From Clavelina lepadiformis (Eukaryota > Chordata > Ascidiacea > Aplousobranchia > Clavelinidae): 64,000 bases of DNA. Within the stretch, counting starts at the first letter, position 1, and each line of letters starts with the position of its first letter. Both the position numbers and the translations under genes were made by a program. Location: positions 19,406,860-19,470,859 of the forward strand of contig NC_135244.1 of assembly GCF_947623445.1 (NCBI RefSeq). Reading direction: 5' to 3'. The notes under the pieces were generated by a model. It saw nothing but the letters and a program-made list of their open reading frames with translations. It was not told where the DNA came from and ran no database searches. This document shows positions 37,701-51,700 of this stretch, one piece after another.

Positions 37701-38107
37701 CTTGTTATAAATGAGGTCGACTTAGTGTATCTATTGTGAATACAAAAGGAGTTTCATGTATAGCAATAAACTTTGCAAAAACAATACAATAAACAATAGA
37801 AAAAACTGACTATTTTACTTCCAATAAATCATGCAGTCCATTAGCAAAAATTACAAACAAATAGGTGTAATTATTAACCATTTAGGGTTCAATTGGAGTT
37901 AAAGATCAATTAAAAGATATATTTAGGTTTAAGTTATTATTACAAATTCTGATTTAAAACAAGAAAGTACCAAAAGAAAACATGACAAGTTTATTCATAA
38001 CTTCACCTTTCTAATGCTTTATCACCCATCAACTCGCTGATAACTTCTTGAAAATCTTTCTCCAGAGCTTTAAAAGCATCTTCCTCAAATGCTGGTTTTT
38101 CAGACAT
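31759..38107 (-). CDS. CFAP58: CFAP58 (CCDC147), cilia- and flagella-associated coiled-coil protein
   Basis: Structural coiled-coil protein of motile cilia and sperm flagella. Seventeen phase-consistent coding exons: 38107-38007, 37616-37463, 37185-37013, 36637-36481, 36290-36096, 35940-35803, 35520-35361, 35215-35121, 34924-34745, 34666-34505, 34154-34008, 33873-33733, 33495-33272, 33111-32958, 32748-32566, 32245-32112, 31879-31759. Total 2619 nt, 872 aa, the length of human CFAP58. Diagnostic blocks are FRIEYEKLHKALKKS, LVEQGAGLSMGQEH, EIQNYKDEAQKQRKII, YEAVRSDRNLYSKNLIEAQ, LVRRNDELALLYEKIKIQQS, NIHRWRKLEGSDPSAYE, LARQPGPEVAEQL and the C-terminal RFTGGGFSLKS. Heptad-rich almost throughout. 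The intron after exon 9 appears to use a GC donor. Confidence 0.95.
34193..34358. mobile_element. Possible hAT MITE in CFAP58 intron
   Basis: Ends CAGTGTTTTTCAGCC and GGTTGAAAAACGCTG are 13/15 complementary and of hAT type. No 8-bp duplication was found. Confidence 0.4.
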
Positions 38108-39517
38108 TTTTTAGTTTATGACCTAAGCTAGCTCTTTTTAAATAATATCTGTGTCCTTTATAAAGTTTTTAGTTAAAATCTTAAAGCTGCCGATAGTTCA
38201 AATAATTAACATTACCATACTTTTGTGAAGTTTATGCCACCATTTTTGGAAAGGAAAGAATTTCAAAATCAATAATTATATTCAATTTTTGAATGCTCTA
38301 TCTCCAGTTTTGTTAGAAAATTTTTTATAATCTTTACACCAGTCAAATGTTACTACCATCTGCTTTCTACTTTATATAAAACTAATGGAAAAACTTAATG
38401 ACTTAGTGGTCTGTTTTTGCTTTAAAAACAACTAATATCAGTGATTTTTTATTTCTTGTCCTATAAACATAATTACAATGTAACGACTTAAAAAAGTTCT
38501 ACAGTTCATTGAAAAGTGTGTATCTAAAACTAAGTTAATGAATATCATGAGACTTCAATTATGTTAGAATTATGCTACGATTTTTTTTAGTTTTTTAAAT
38601 GGCGAAATAAACTCTCTCTCTTATTCATAACAGATAAACAAAACTAAACGCTTTTCAAAAAAATTGATTTTTAGTTAGGCTATATGTTTCATTACAAATA
38701 ATAATGTCAATACCGACAATTCAGCTATAAAACTAACCCACCACAAACTATTTTTTGAAATAATCCTCTTTCAGTGAAATAAGACCAATACTCTGTATTT
38801 TTCACAAAATTATTTACATTTTGTTACACCCTTGTGCCGTTGTGAGTGCGTTTGACATTTTGCCCTCAAAAAATTTACAATTTAAATTTTTAAACAAAAA
38901 ACATGTGACAAGAAACATCCAAAGCTCATAAAAAGCAATATTGAGTGAACTTATAGCAAACTCTACAGTTTGGACAACTGGTAATCCATTAATTCTCTAA
39001 ATTGTACTTTAGGTCAGCCTATTTACCTTAAAAGTGTACGGTAGGTGGTTGCCTAGCCTATACAGCCCATCGCTGTATCAAGGGACAACGTTGGTATTTT
39101 ATTTAACCATGATAAACAGCTATCATTGCACCGGATATATTATTCAACCATTAATCCAATTCTTCACGAAAAACCTTTTAACCTTCTACATAACCTACCT
39201 AACATACATTCAACAAACCAACGATTCTTCTTACGCCCAACGTCCGGGAAATAAAAATTCTCAAAGGCGGCGGAAACGAATTTACTTTGCAGTTACTATA
39301 ACAACATCATGGCCTATTAGTGGCGATTTTTATAAGACTTTTTCGAAAACGTTTTGACTCCGTTCTCAGTTCTTATGATTTGAAATTGGATAGAATCTTA
39401 CATATTATTGACACAAAATGTTCCGGCATGAAATTATGAAATAGAAAAACACTTTGTAAATAATAATTTTTATGCATTATTATGCTTGTAAAACTATCTG
39501 CATTTTCAGCAACCGCC
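38108..39517. other. CFAP58 upstream region, no other gene seen
   Basis: Very AT-rich. It should contain the CFAP58 promoter. No other coding signal. Confidence 0.5.
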
Positions 39518-41062
39518 CACGTTAGCAGTGCAGGATTAAGGTGGATGCTATTGATGCTGCAGCATTAGGCCCAGACGAAAACAGACGTGAATTTTCCGGA
39601 CGTTGAACAGTTTTCCTTTGCTTAATTAACCCACAAATAATTCTTATTATGAAATTTGTAGTCCGACTTTCGCACGCCTAAGCACAGTGTTACGCCTAGG
39701 CACGTAAGATAAAGCAAGATTTGGGCATAGACTACTTATTTAAGATGAAAAATTATAACACTTTTCGAGCTGTTTCAGGGCCCTTCATTACTTCAGCCGC
39801 AGATAAGATGCACGGCTTTATTAACTCTTCCCCAATCGTGTATGCTTTTTTTGGTTTTAACTATTCGTAGAGAAACTAGATAGGATTCATGAAGAAAGGA
39901 TTTTTCGGTAGTCGTCATCTTTTCAATTGCTTTTTTTAATCGTTCATATCAGAGAATATTCGTCCAAAATATTCAAGTGGCTTGCCTTCAAGATTGTTGT
40001 GCTTTGAATGAAAGTGACGAACAACTTTAGAAGGTTTCATAACGTCATTTGGCAGAATTTGGGAGCACACCAAACATTAGGGCCGTGACGATTGTTCACT
40101 ACCCGGAACTATTGTAAAACCAAGCTCCAAGTATTTTTATTGTATTGCCTGACAAATTCCCCTTTTCGTTTCTTACTTCCCTCTGTGACACTCAACTTAT
40201 CTGCATATGCCCTTTTCGTAGTTTACATTTGCACCTACTGATACTTGGTTCATTTCCATTTTGAGAATTATTTGTTTCAGAAGTCTTAGTTTTTTCCTTC
40301 TTGTTAAAATACACTTGTTGGTTCGTTGATTCTATATTAATCCTTCTGTAGTTTAACAGGACAAGCTATTGCAACATCTGAAAAGTGAAGAATGACCTTG
40401 TATTACAAAACTTTTTGAAAGCTAGACGCAGTTTATGACGAAACAATCATAAACGGCACAAAATCTAGGTCATCGGAAGGTTAACCTTTATTATTAAACA
40501 GTTCTGCTGTATCAACGAAGGAGAGATAGGCTATGCCAGTTTTAGCCTGCTGCTGTGAATCGGCCAAGCGTAAAATGAGTTTTACAGGAAGTATCAACTT
40601 TGCAATGCTTATGATTCCAGATTAAAATTAGCTTGGCAGAAAGTAAGATACGGTACTTCGCGGACCGGCGGTTGAGAACCACTGAGTTAGGCTAAGCCTT
40701 AGGAATAGATTAGGTTAAGGCAGTAAGATTAGTACTCATTATGGTTGGGAAAAGAGTTAGCAATCATTATTGTTGAGTTCAATGTTGTTTCATTGCCGAT
40801 TCACAAGCTAACACCGTGCAAACAACTGCCGGTTCACAACAAAAAATGATGGAAACCAGTGTCAGTTTATAACAAAAAATGATGGAAAGCATTGGGGTTC
40901 ACTTGGACGCTAGCGACTGCCTTAATTCTAAGACAATTGCTAATGTTTTTTTTTTGCAGTGTGACGTAGGCTAAATATACGGCGTTGTGTTTATTGTAAC
41001 GGAAGATTTCAAGTTAATGCGATAAATTTTACGGTTCCACAATTTACAAATTTAGCTGCGTT

Positions 41063-43169
41063 TTGTGCACGCTTGCTATGGCGTCTCAACTCAGTGGATG
41101 GGATAAAGCGAAAAAGAAAAGGAAAGAAGCAGCAGAACAAGAAAAGCTTCTGGCGAAAATTCCAAAACTGAGTTCATACTTTGGAATGCGAGCAGCTTCG
41201 TCTCAATTGCCTGCGTCGGATGCGATTGCGAATTCGAGCGCTCCTGAAGACCAGGCCAAGCAAGATGAACCTGATGAGGAAAGAGAGGATAAAGAGCGGG
41301 AAAGTTCAGCGGAGAGAGCAGAGGTGAAAGGAGACGCTATCACTGGCGAAGCACTGGCGCAAACGCTGGAGGATATCACCAACGGTTTCGACAATTGGAG
41401 GACAGGCGAATCCAGAATAAAAATGCATGAAAGCAGCGATGGTCATCGCAAGGCTATGTTGTCTTTTGCGAGCCGACAGAGGGAGGCCGGTCGTGTTGAC
41501 TACCTAGCCGCTAAACAGGTCGAGGAAGAGCGGTGTTACTGGCGCCAGATTGTAAAGCGGCTCATCGACGTTCTGATATTCCTAGCTAAGCGTGGCCTTG
41601 CTATAAGGGGCGCGGATGAGATCATAGGTTCCCCTCATAATGGTAACTACCTTGGCATCATTGAGTTGTTGGCGGAGTACGATACTCTGCTGGCTAGCCA
41701 TATTAGAAAATATGCGAACTGCGGGAAAGGTCACATTTCTTATTTGTCATCCACAATTTGCGAGGAGCTGGTGCAGCTCATGGGACAAAAGGTGCAGGAC
41801 ACCATCCTGAAAGAAGCCAAGAAGGCGAAGTATTTCTCTGTCTCGATTGACTCTACACCTGACGTATCACACCTCGACCAGCTAACGATTGTTATTCGAT
41901 ATGTTCTGCCGTTGGGTCCAGTTGAACGGTTCCTGACATTCTTGCCTATGATGAGACACACCGCTACGCACATGGCTAGCATACTTCTGAACTTTCTGAA
42001 GGAAAATGGCTTGGATGTTACTAACTGCAGAGGCCAGTCGTATGACAATGCGTCAAACATGTCAGGACGGTACAACGGTATCCAGGCAATTGTGAAGCGA
42101 GAATGTAAATATGCTGCTTTTATTCCATGCTGCAACCACAGTTTAAACCTGGTAGGAGACCAGGCTGTTAATAGCTGCGCTGGCTGTACCAGGTTTTTTC
42201 ATTTTGTCAATGGACTATACGTTTTCCTGTCTGAATCGACATATCGCTGGCAGAAACTGAAGAATCGCTGCACATTAACGCTCAAAGGTTTGTCTGGAAC
42301 CCGATGGTGTGAACGTGCAGATGCTGTCAAAGCGCTAGTAGAAGGGTGGAAGAGCATTCAAGAAGTCCTGGATGAGCTTGCGGCAGATAAGGAGCAGAAG
42401 GCCGATACGAGAAACCAGGCCGACGGATTTTCGCGCAGGATGGACGAACTTGAGACAGCAGTTATGGCGACTGCCTGGAACGATATCCTATGCCGTCTCA
42501 ACAGTACGAGCATTAGCCTCCAAGACCCTACAGTCAGTCTGAATACGGCAACTAGTTTATTGGCATCACTGGTCGACACGATTCAATTTGCACGGGACAG
42601 ATTTGACGTGTATGAGCAGATGGCGATCGAAAAGGTTCCTCACGGCGAATACAAGGCTGAAGAACGTCGAGGCCGTAAGCGAAAGCGAATGCCTGATGAA
42701 GGAGCTGCAAACGAAGAAAACCTCACCCCTAGGGAAACATTCAAAACCCATATATATCTGGTCATGATCGACAGACTGTTAGCTGAACTGGAAAAGCGAA
42801 TGAAGGCGTATGAGGATATATCTACAACATTCGGATTTCTTTCGGAGCTAACGTCATTGAGCATAAAGCAGATCGAGAATAAAGCTCAAAATCTCGTTTC
42901 CTCGTATCCAGATGACTTGGAAGACACGCTGGTGGCTGAGCTCATACAGTTTGCTGCATTTATGCGCACCCAGAAATCGGTGAGTGTGAACGAGTCAGCA
43001 GAACTTACCATGTACAAGCTTTTGTCGTCGTTGAACCTTTCTCAAACATTTCCAAACGTCGAGATTGCTTTGCGCATCTATCTGTGCTTGATGGTGTCTA
43101 ATGCCTCCGGCGAGCGGAGCTTCTCAAAACTGGGAATAGTCAAAGGAGAGCTGCGGTCCTCGATGAGAG
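41063..43169 (+). pseudogene. hAT transposase (ZMYM1/DUF4371-like), 5' part; interrupted by insertion
   Basis: 702 codons before the insertion point. Motifs: WRTG..H..SDGHRKAML (C-terminal half of a TTF-type finger), KYFSVSIDSTPDVSHLDQL (first Asp), RGQSYDNASNMSGRYNG (second Asp), CCNHSLNLVGD, LSGTRWCERADA, and the dimerisation block LCLMVSNASGERSFSKLG. The inner element enters after a codon in ELRSSMR. The true ending is at 63324-63442; together they make a frame of 742 codons. The cysteine half of the TTF finger is not seen. Start MASQLSGWDK at 41078 is also possible. Confidence 0.9.
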
Positions 43170-43292
43170 CACCCCATTCGTCAAGGATTAGCCCATAGGA
43201 AAGGGAAAAAAGATTGCATGGATTACCCATTCGTATGGGCTAAAAAGAATATTTCCATCTCTTAAAATAATTGTTGTAAGGCTAATCGTGTT
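43170..43292 (+). repeat. Left terminal inverted repeat of the KDZ element
   Basis: 123 bp matching 63194-63316 in reverse complement, about 97% by eye. It holds GGATTAGCCC and GGATTACCCATTCGTATGGG; a further inverted copy of the motif lies just inside at 43291-43307. Confidence 0.93.
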
Positions 43293-45732
43293 CGAATGAG
43301 GTAATCCATTTGGGCACGTCACATTGCTGGTAGCTGTGTAGAAAACAGACAGCATACGTGAATTTACAGTGACTTCATTGCATCTACAGTGTAATAAATA
43401 GTGTCATCCCGCATATAAGCTAGGTTGCTTGGCCTACATAGACCTAAAACAATTGGCGGTAGTTGAAATACAGGACCCTGTATTGGCCTATAGCCTACAT
43501 AATGTCCTTTGTAATGAAATGACTTATGCCTACAGATTATATAGGTATATAGTCTAGGCCTATAGTACAGGCTACCAGTATTCCAGTACTGCACCGACAC
43601 ACTAAAATGTTTGCAAGAAGGCCTATATGCCCTATAACTAACTTTGAAACACACTTCAGTAGAATATTAAATATTGCATCTATCATGATGATTGTCAGCT
43701 AGTAGTGGTAAGCATCCCGGACTGCTGAGTAATTGAGTTTGGAGCTTTTTTCCCCATCATTAAGTATGAACATTCACCGAAAGCTGCCAAGCCCAATATG
43801 CGACATTAACGTTTATGAAAAACAATATTGGGTGCTTCCTTGCCTAACTTTGCAATTTGGGTGACATCTATCTCACCGACTGCCAGTTATACCCATTGTG
43901 GAATGCGTGGCAACTACACAATCAAGGTTTTTAAAGACTATGCTTGCTGCACCCGAATATTTCACATGTAGACACTACCTCTTGCAAACACAGGCCACAG
44001 TTTCTAGATTTTGCCAACCAAATTGCAAAGTGTACCCCACCCCACCCCTACTCATCCTCCACCTAGTCATTCTAGTTTCAGCCATCTTGCACTTCTAAGA
44101 TCTCGTTGAAAGGTGCAATGATTTCAGTGTGGTCAGATTCTAAATTCAGAAAAAAACTACAACTGTACATGCCTAGTCGGTTACAGCTTACGCTATTTGT
44201 ATTTTGCTAGTCTACTTGGGTCTTGAAATAGACACTTATTTCACTAGGTGCCAGTAGCCGAAGTAAGAAAATACAAATATGAAAAATGGCAGTTTGGCTA
44301 GTCTGTCACGTGGAAGGTTTGCTTCTCAGTATTTACGGTTCACAGTTGGGTAGTTGTGAATATAACATTGATTGCATGCATTGTAATTTTTCAACTTAAC
44401 GGTTACAGCGTTAGACAGAATAATCAACTTTTTCGTTACAGAATCACAACCTTTATCTTTGCGCAGCGTGACTAGAGTTTAGTAACTGAACTTGTTTTTG
44501 TCTAAGTTTCAACTTTTTTATTTGAATTTTTTATATTGTATTTCTCGAATTTGAAACTGTATAGTGAATTTGAAATAGCTAACTACGAGCGGTAGCAAGC
44601 TGAGCCAGGTGCTTTAACTGCTACATCTTTGAGCTGGCATTTTGTGCAGGAGCTAATTTATAAGTACTAACTGTTTGAAAATCAAGGTCTTCCACACATC
44701 ACACAGACTTTTGTTACCGGCACAGGATTTCAAGGGCTAGATTAAACATCATGGTTCAGCAGGTTGAGCTCCTGTGAGTCTTGCATAGTTCATTCTCCAG
44801 GCCCTGTGTACCCAATTGTAATGAAATGAACCTTGTAAATATTTGCTGGTTACCGTAGTAGAAAGTGTGGTGTAAGACTTAACTTACCTTAAATTGCTTA
44901 AATTTAATTTAAAATGTTAGAATTCCATGTTACTTACTTCATAAGCAGATAGAATTTTACTCAATTTTTACTATATATTGTTGGTCTACATGAGCAGATC
45001 TTAACCAATGGGCTATTACTAACCTATGCAATCCTTTTATGAACAAAAATTATTTGCACGAAAACGTTTTCTTGTTTATGAGTATATATTGTAGGCTACT
45101 GCCACTGGCTAAACAGACCCAAATAGATGTGGATGACTCACATCTCACTGATTAGAACTTTCAAGTATTAAATATATTGCTGAGATATGTATACCTTGTG
45201 TTTGTGGCATATATCATATCAAATTGTCTGGGCAAGCAAGTCGCTGCAATGGTATGCAGGTATCATAAACAATAGACTACACTATGGTATGTACCTCCAT
45301 GTTAATGCCTTGTTTATTCGTATCACCGGTAAGTTTGGTAATTTATACATACAGTACTTGAAAAACTCGCTAATATAGTTACATTAAATAATAATTATAA
45401 TCTGCAACACTGTATTGTAAATTATGAATCATGACATAGGATCATAATTTTTTCTTAACTGAGACAGCTATTGAGACCAGGTATTCTCAACTTTTGTGCA
45501 ATCATATGCAGTATATTTTATATATACATTTGAATGTATTCTTTTTAGCTTTATTTTCAGATATAGGCTTCCCAGCTGATTTAAATTACACTACAAAATC
45601 TAACTGAGTTAGTAGTGATCTAACTTTGAAATGAATATTGCACACTCTTACATAACCCCTCCCTCTTTGTAGGATTGAATTTATTGTTGTAATTGTTAGA
45701 CAAAAATATCTATAGCACAAGAATTTGCCTGT
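43293..45732. other. Interior of KDZ element, left side, no gene seen
   Basis: No recognisable exon or protein motif. Presumably contains the transposase promoter. Confidence 0.55.
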
Positions 45733-48700
45733 ATGTTTACTGCAAATGGAAACTTGACCTACGTGTCAAGAAATGGGAAAAATAAAAGGAGTAAGTACAT
45801 TTACTATATTTTACTATGTTTTTTACGTTTTTTATCTAACGTCTGTTTAAATGGGATAGCTAATAAGATAGTAATTAGTTTCTTTTCATACCAATTTCAA
45901 GCGTTAATACCAAGAATTTGTTAATCTAAATCAGGGTAGTCCTGTTATTTTTTCTACATGGGGCAGCAATAATAGTGGTTAGAGTAATCAATATATTGAT
46001 ATATCTTTTCCATTGCATAGGGAATTACAAAAGCTAAGTTTCGATATTGGGTAAAAGAACCCAAAAAAAGAAAACGACCCGTTTACCTCTTTGGCAAAAC
46101 ATTTGGTCCAGCGTTGAAACCCAATGCAAACAGTCACATAGTTACAAGAGGTTCTGTGGAAGGTGATCTAACTGCTACAAATCCTGAAATACCAAGCACT
46201 AGTAATGTTAACAGTTCTTGTGGAGGTGAATGAAAGAAATAATATAAGGAGATTTACAATATATTTCACATTTTTATGCTACATTTTTTCTGAAAATAAT
46301 CACTTAACAGTCATATTGAATACTGCATTTTAATTTTCATGTTATCACAGAGTTGGAAGAAAATTTAAATTACAAAATCAGAAGAGAGAAGCTGTCTTCA
46401 GATTGGCGATTAGTTGAAGAAAAGTTGTTTAAGTTGTCCATAACCCTCTATTCTCCTGAGCGACGTACTTGCTGTGTATGCTTTGAAGAAGTTGCCAACA
46501 TAATTCGTTGTGGAGATTGTGGGCCAAATGTATATTACTGTCGTCAGTGCTGGGATAACTGTCATTCTTTTGTTTGGTATCATTTGCCAGACATATGGAT
46601 GGTAATTAATAATTATATACAAATATCTTTATTTTTGTAAAGGTTATTCACAAAAAGACCACTCATTTATCTGGATATAAAAGGCCATTAATGTTTGTAA
46701 ACATTTTAGTGCTGTAGGCAGTCTTAAGAAATGTTTATTAATTTGTCTGTTGATAATCAACAATAATTATTTCAAATGTATATATATAATAAGTTAAATA
46801 CATTCGTCTACATAAAATAATTTATCATACCTTTAATTAATTACCACAAGAAAAAGTTGTCACTGGCAGAATATTAGAGGAAAAGAAACAGTAGCTTACA
46901 TTTCTTTAAACTGGTCTAGACAACAATGTCATAGTTGCTTTTTGTGCAGTAGAATGTAAAAACTGTTTGGGTTAATACTGTAAACCAAGTATCTTTGCAA
47001 TTATTCCTACATTTTTACCGGAATGTATCGAATAATGTTGAACTTAGATCTCTGTTTACAATATTGTTAAAAACATTTTCACAGCTGAGAAATGCAAAAT
47101 GTGTCAAAAATGTATCTGAAGTATAAAAAGTAAAAGACAATACTGGTGCCATATGTATGACACATTTTATTTCATGGCCTTCAAAAGATTCCCCTCCAAC
47201 ACATTTTTCAAAGCCCTTCCATTATACCACTACTACTTACTAATAAAACTTTTTTAAATGCTCAAACATCTCCAGGTCTCTGCCAAATCAGTAATAGCAA
47301 GACTGGCAGCTGGAGAATGATGTTTGTGCTTGTTCTTTTTTTAGCTGTAAGTTGTTTCAAATCGCTCAATGTCATCAATTATATCAATGATAGGCAGTTA
47401 TTCAGACAAATCTGGAACAAAAAATTCTGTGCAACAAAGTGAAGCATCCAGGCATGATGAAATTATAGAATTAAAGTGGTGAAGGAGATTTTAAGTTAAG
47501 CATATATTTAGGGAAAACGTTTTGCAGTTCTTCGTTAAAGTTTAGCTGCTTCTGCTCACAATGTATCACAGAAGACAGTTGGAGTAAGATAAGGTTGTAA
47601 ATGATTGCTTTTTGAGACAGCCTAAATATTTCAGTGTAGAAGCCATGTTACACGAAATCAAAAAAATGTGTTGTTGTGGTATTTGACCACATAGGAAAAC
47701 AAAATTAAGCGGTAAGCTTCTACCCATGTTAAAATCGTTGATTAAAACAGACTTAGTTTTTTTACAGAACTATTCCTGTATTTCTCGTGTATGTACCAAT
47801 ATCACTTAGTTAAAATATCCAAACATGCTCTTGCAATTTTAGTCAACATATTACTTGTAACACATTGTTAATGGTATTATTTACACTTTACAGGGTAACA
47901 TGTTTTGCAAAATGGTCACTCCGATACGACTTTTGAAGAGATTTGATGGTCATGAATGTCAGTCAAGTTACACTCGACACATTACAGTGGTTGATTACAA
48001 AGGTATAATTTTTTTTATTCCTTTGCATTTATTATAAATCATCTCTGCCATTCTTTCATCCATTGTTTTCTTGTTCATTGGCAAAGTTTGCATTTTAGGT
48101 TTTGAAAATGTGGTTTCTGTACAATTTTGCTATTGTGAGAGTGAGCCTGAAACTCTGTTAAGATTAAATCTGTGGACCTGTTCGCCCAAAAAGCCTAAAC
48201 TAGCAGTATCCATTGACCTATTGGAATACTTTCGAGCCTTGTGTCTCGAAAAACATCTTTCCACTGAAGGATTTTGCCATGCTCTTGAAAATAGATTTTT
48301 GCGAGTACCTGGATATACAGCAGGGGTTAGCACTTTTTAGTGTTTTGTATTTCTAAGAAAATCCGAAACAACCTGTGGATGTTTCTTGTTTTTTTTGTTT
48401 TAGGTAAAGTCTTTGTCAAGAGTTTTGCTACAAGAAGTGGTTGAGGCATATAGACACCATGTCTATAAGCTGCAACATCTGCATGGTTTGGTCTCTTCTG
48501 ATGATATAGATACGGGTACCCTGTGTCCAGCATGTGAAGGGGTAAAGCTAAGAAGTGTGATTGAAAGTTCCCAGGCCTCTGTGATCGAGTGTAAATGCTT
48601 GGCTTTAACTGCGTTTTGTTGGTAGAATCCTGAAGGTATGCGGACATATTGCTTAGATGCAAATTTTGGTTTGGTGAGAAGAATTTTGTCCGGGAGTAGA

Positions 48701-51700
48701 AGCTGTGATCCTCACCACAAACAATCTTTTTTTTTAAACCAAAACGAAGTCGACAGCTTTGTAGACACCTATGATGAAAACAAATATGGCTCGGCTGTAA
48801 GTTATTTCTTAACAGTATGTACCAAAATGCATTAAAAATATTAAATCAAGTACATAACTTCAACAATTGATTTCCAATCATATTGTTATGGTCCTATTAT
48901 ACATTTCAAGGAATTTCATGCATATTTATAAGAATAAATGCTGCATACTTATGCATTAATTAGAATCATTATTTTTAGTCCAAAAATTGCAATGACTTTC
49001 AAGCAGGCAACATCATTAGATCGAAATCTAAAAGCAGTAAACTGGCTATCAAAGGTGTATTTGGTGTTTGTTGTAAACATGAGTTTCCGACAATGTTTTT
49101 TGACTTAAAACATGGTGAAAGGTAAAGTGTACATTCTTGCTTTAGTTGTTTTGTGGAAGGTGTATTACTACGGTATATATGTAGAATTTGTGTATTAGTA
49201 TTTGTAAACAATGTTTTTAAAACTGATTCTGTTGCAGGCTAGCATATGCAGTTTTAGCTATTGAAAAACTTCTGTAAAGAAACGAAAATAAAATAAGAGT
49301 TTTCTATGACATAGCTTGCAAACTGAAAGTTCATCTTCAGGTATACCTTTAAGAATTTACACATGATATTGTGTTAGTATGGCAACATTGATATACGTTT
49401 AAATTATAGGTATACAACCCATTTTTCGAAACATATTTTATTTGTAAGCAATCTACTCCTGGGTCATTGATTGCATGTCATTAGTGTTCTTAATGTTAGT
49501 GCATACTGCAGACGATGCTGTATGTGCAAGTTAGTTAATCATTTTTGCTTACATAAAATACTGCATTTATGTTTAAATAATAATTAAGATTTTGTGATTT
49601 TCTTTCTGGATTCCAATATGATTTCATTATTTAGGTCCGAAAAAACTTTGCAATTCTTAATAAAATAACATTTGCAGTACCTGTTTTTCATTCATATGGC
49701 CATATTTTCTCTTGTCAGGTAAACATGATATTTTATACCTATATATTGTACAACTGTTAGGTCAAAGTCTTTTAGTTTTATTACACTGAGCACAAGAAAT
49801 TCACCGAAAATATTAAGGTCTAATTTTGAAAAACTTGTTGTCTGTATGACAAAATCTTTATATAATGATGTATTCAAGTGTAATGAGATAATTATCTCTC
49901 AGTTTTTTTGTTCTGTTTAAAATTTAGAAACAATTCAACCCAAGGTTCCTGGACGGGTTTGGACTTACGGATGGTGAAACTGTGGAGCGATTATGGGCAT
50001 ACCTTCGTGGATTTAACAAAATCTCAAAAGAGATGAAACCGGAACATCGTACTGATTTGCTTACCGATGGCTTGATTCTTTATGGGCGCAAGATCAAAAA
50101 AAAATTGGGTAAGCCTTGTTTGTGATTTGGTCCAGATTGACTTAAGATATCTTCACGCAATTAAGTAAACTTGCATGATTTAGGTTTTCTTTTTCTTCAG
50201 CTTTCAAACATGCACTAAATAACTAAAATAAATATGACAAGCTTTAAGCTCTGTTTCAAAGGTTATGCATTGATGAACAAGCTGAAGAGAGCTAGCTGCA
50301 AAATGGAATTGGCCAAGAGTGAATTAGAAGCTATGGCAGCTTCTTACCCTGGTGGTATGTATGATTATGTGTCTTTGTATATTTGTATTTGTATCATCTA
50401 TTTGAATTATTATATTCCATGTTATTTATTTTCAGAAATGAGAGTATAACATTATACAATAAACCTTACAGGAACATTAACACAACATCAATTAAAAGCA
50501 ATAGCTCTGCAACCAGAGCCGTATTCTTCTGCAGAAATGGCATCTTTTTCTTGGGTAGAAGAATACTCACTTAAACTTCAAGAATACTACTGGTTGAAGT
50601 GAGTTGACTAAATGTTTTCTGAATGATACATTTTTCAATACAATTTTGTGGTGTATAAAATTCATGCTAGTTACTGTTTGTGGGTTGTATTGCAAAAGTG
50701 AAAATTGCGAAACTGTTGAACATACAAATTTAAGTACTGAATCCTTTAGGAATAGAATTTTGTATAATTGTATAGGAAACTATATAATTTTGTTAATTTG
50801 TAGAGAAGAAGTTGAAGATTTGACCAAGGAAATAACGTCTGAAATACTTTCTGGAAAAGTTGACCAAATTGCTAAGTAAGCTGAAGGACATATCAATGTT
50901 AAATTGAGTTACTACAATAATTCCCCAGACATAAACGAATATTGTTACTTCCCACTGCTGCAACATCAGAAACCATTAGAAAAGCTTATAAAACAGTAAC
51001 AACAGTGTATCCACCAAATTTACTGTGATAAAGTTAAAACCCACACAATGATGGTGAAAATGCAGTATATGGGAGTTCAATTGCCAAGAGTATTGTTTGC
51101 CAGGACATGATATATGCTTTCTTCATCGATGTATTGCATGTTCTTCTATTTTACATATTGTATGCGTTGTTTTGTAGACTTGACAGTCATCTTTCCAAAG
51201 TTGAAGTAGAAAACGGTATATTGATTCGTTGGGATGTAAAAGATGATATGATGCTTAAATATTTGTCAAGTGCTGTGAAGAAAAAAAGAGCAGAAATTTT
51301 GGAGAACATTTATAAATTAAATATCGAAAGAAAATTTTTATCTACTTTGATTCAAAAATACCCAGGTAATTTGTGCATGCACTATGCATGGGGTTACATT
51401 ATCGATAAAGCTACTGTTCTGTTATTTTCAAGTTTGTACATGATGATTTTTCAGCTGGTCAAACAATTGTTCAACGACTAGTGCGAAGCATCAGGAAGGT
51501 TAACAACAACATTCGTCATCAGATTACTATGTATAATAAATACCAGAATGTTCCACAAAATGAAATGAAAAGCATAACTTTTGAAATGGTTGTCGGGTCT
51601 GGGCCAGTTAAAAACGTACCTGGTTTTATTGAAAAAAAAATCAAGGAACAACATTGCATTCGGGAAAGGTGCAAAGAAGAAATGTGTCATTTAAAAGAAG

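Noticed and set aside
18509..38107. Same-strand run KLHL9, CIR1, CFAP58 as an operon
   Set aside because: Gaps of about 1 kb and 3.6 kb, with retroelement debris between CIR1 and CFAP58, and no shared function argue against it.
39034..39357. 107-codon + ORF upstream of the nested transposons
   Set aside because: No family signature or exon structure; low-complexity aromatic and Thr-rich translation typical of chance.
40660..40690. GGTTGAGAACCACTG, resembling a hAT 3' terminus
   Set aside because: The partner end was not found inside the outer hAT, so an element cannot be bounded.
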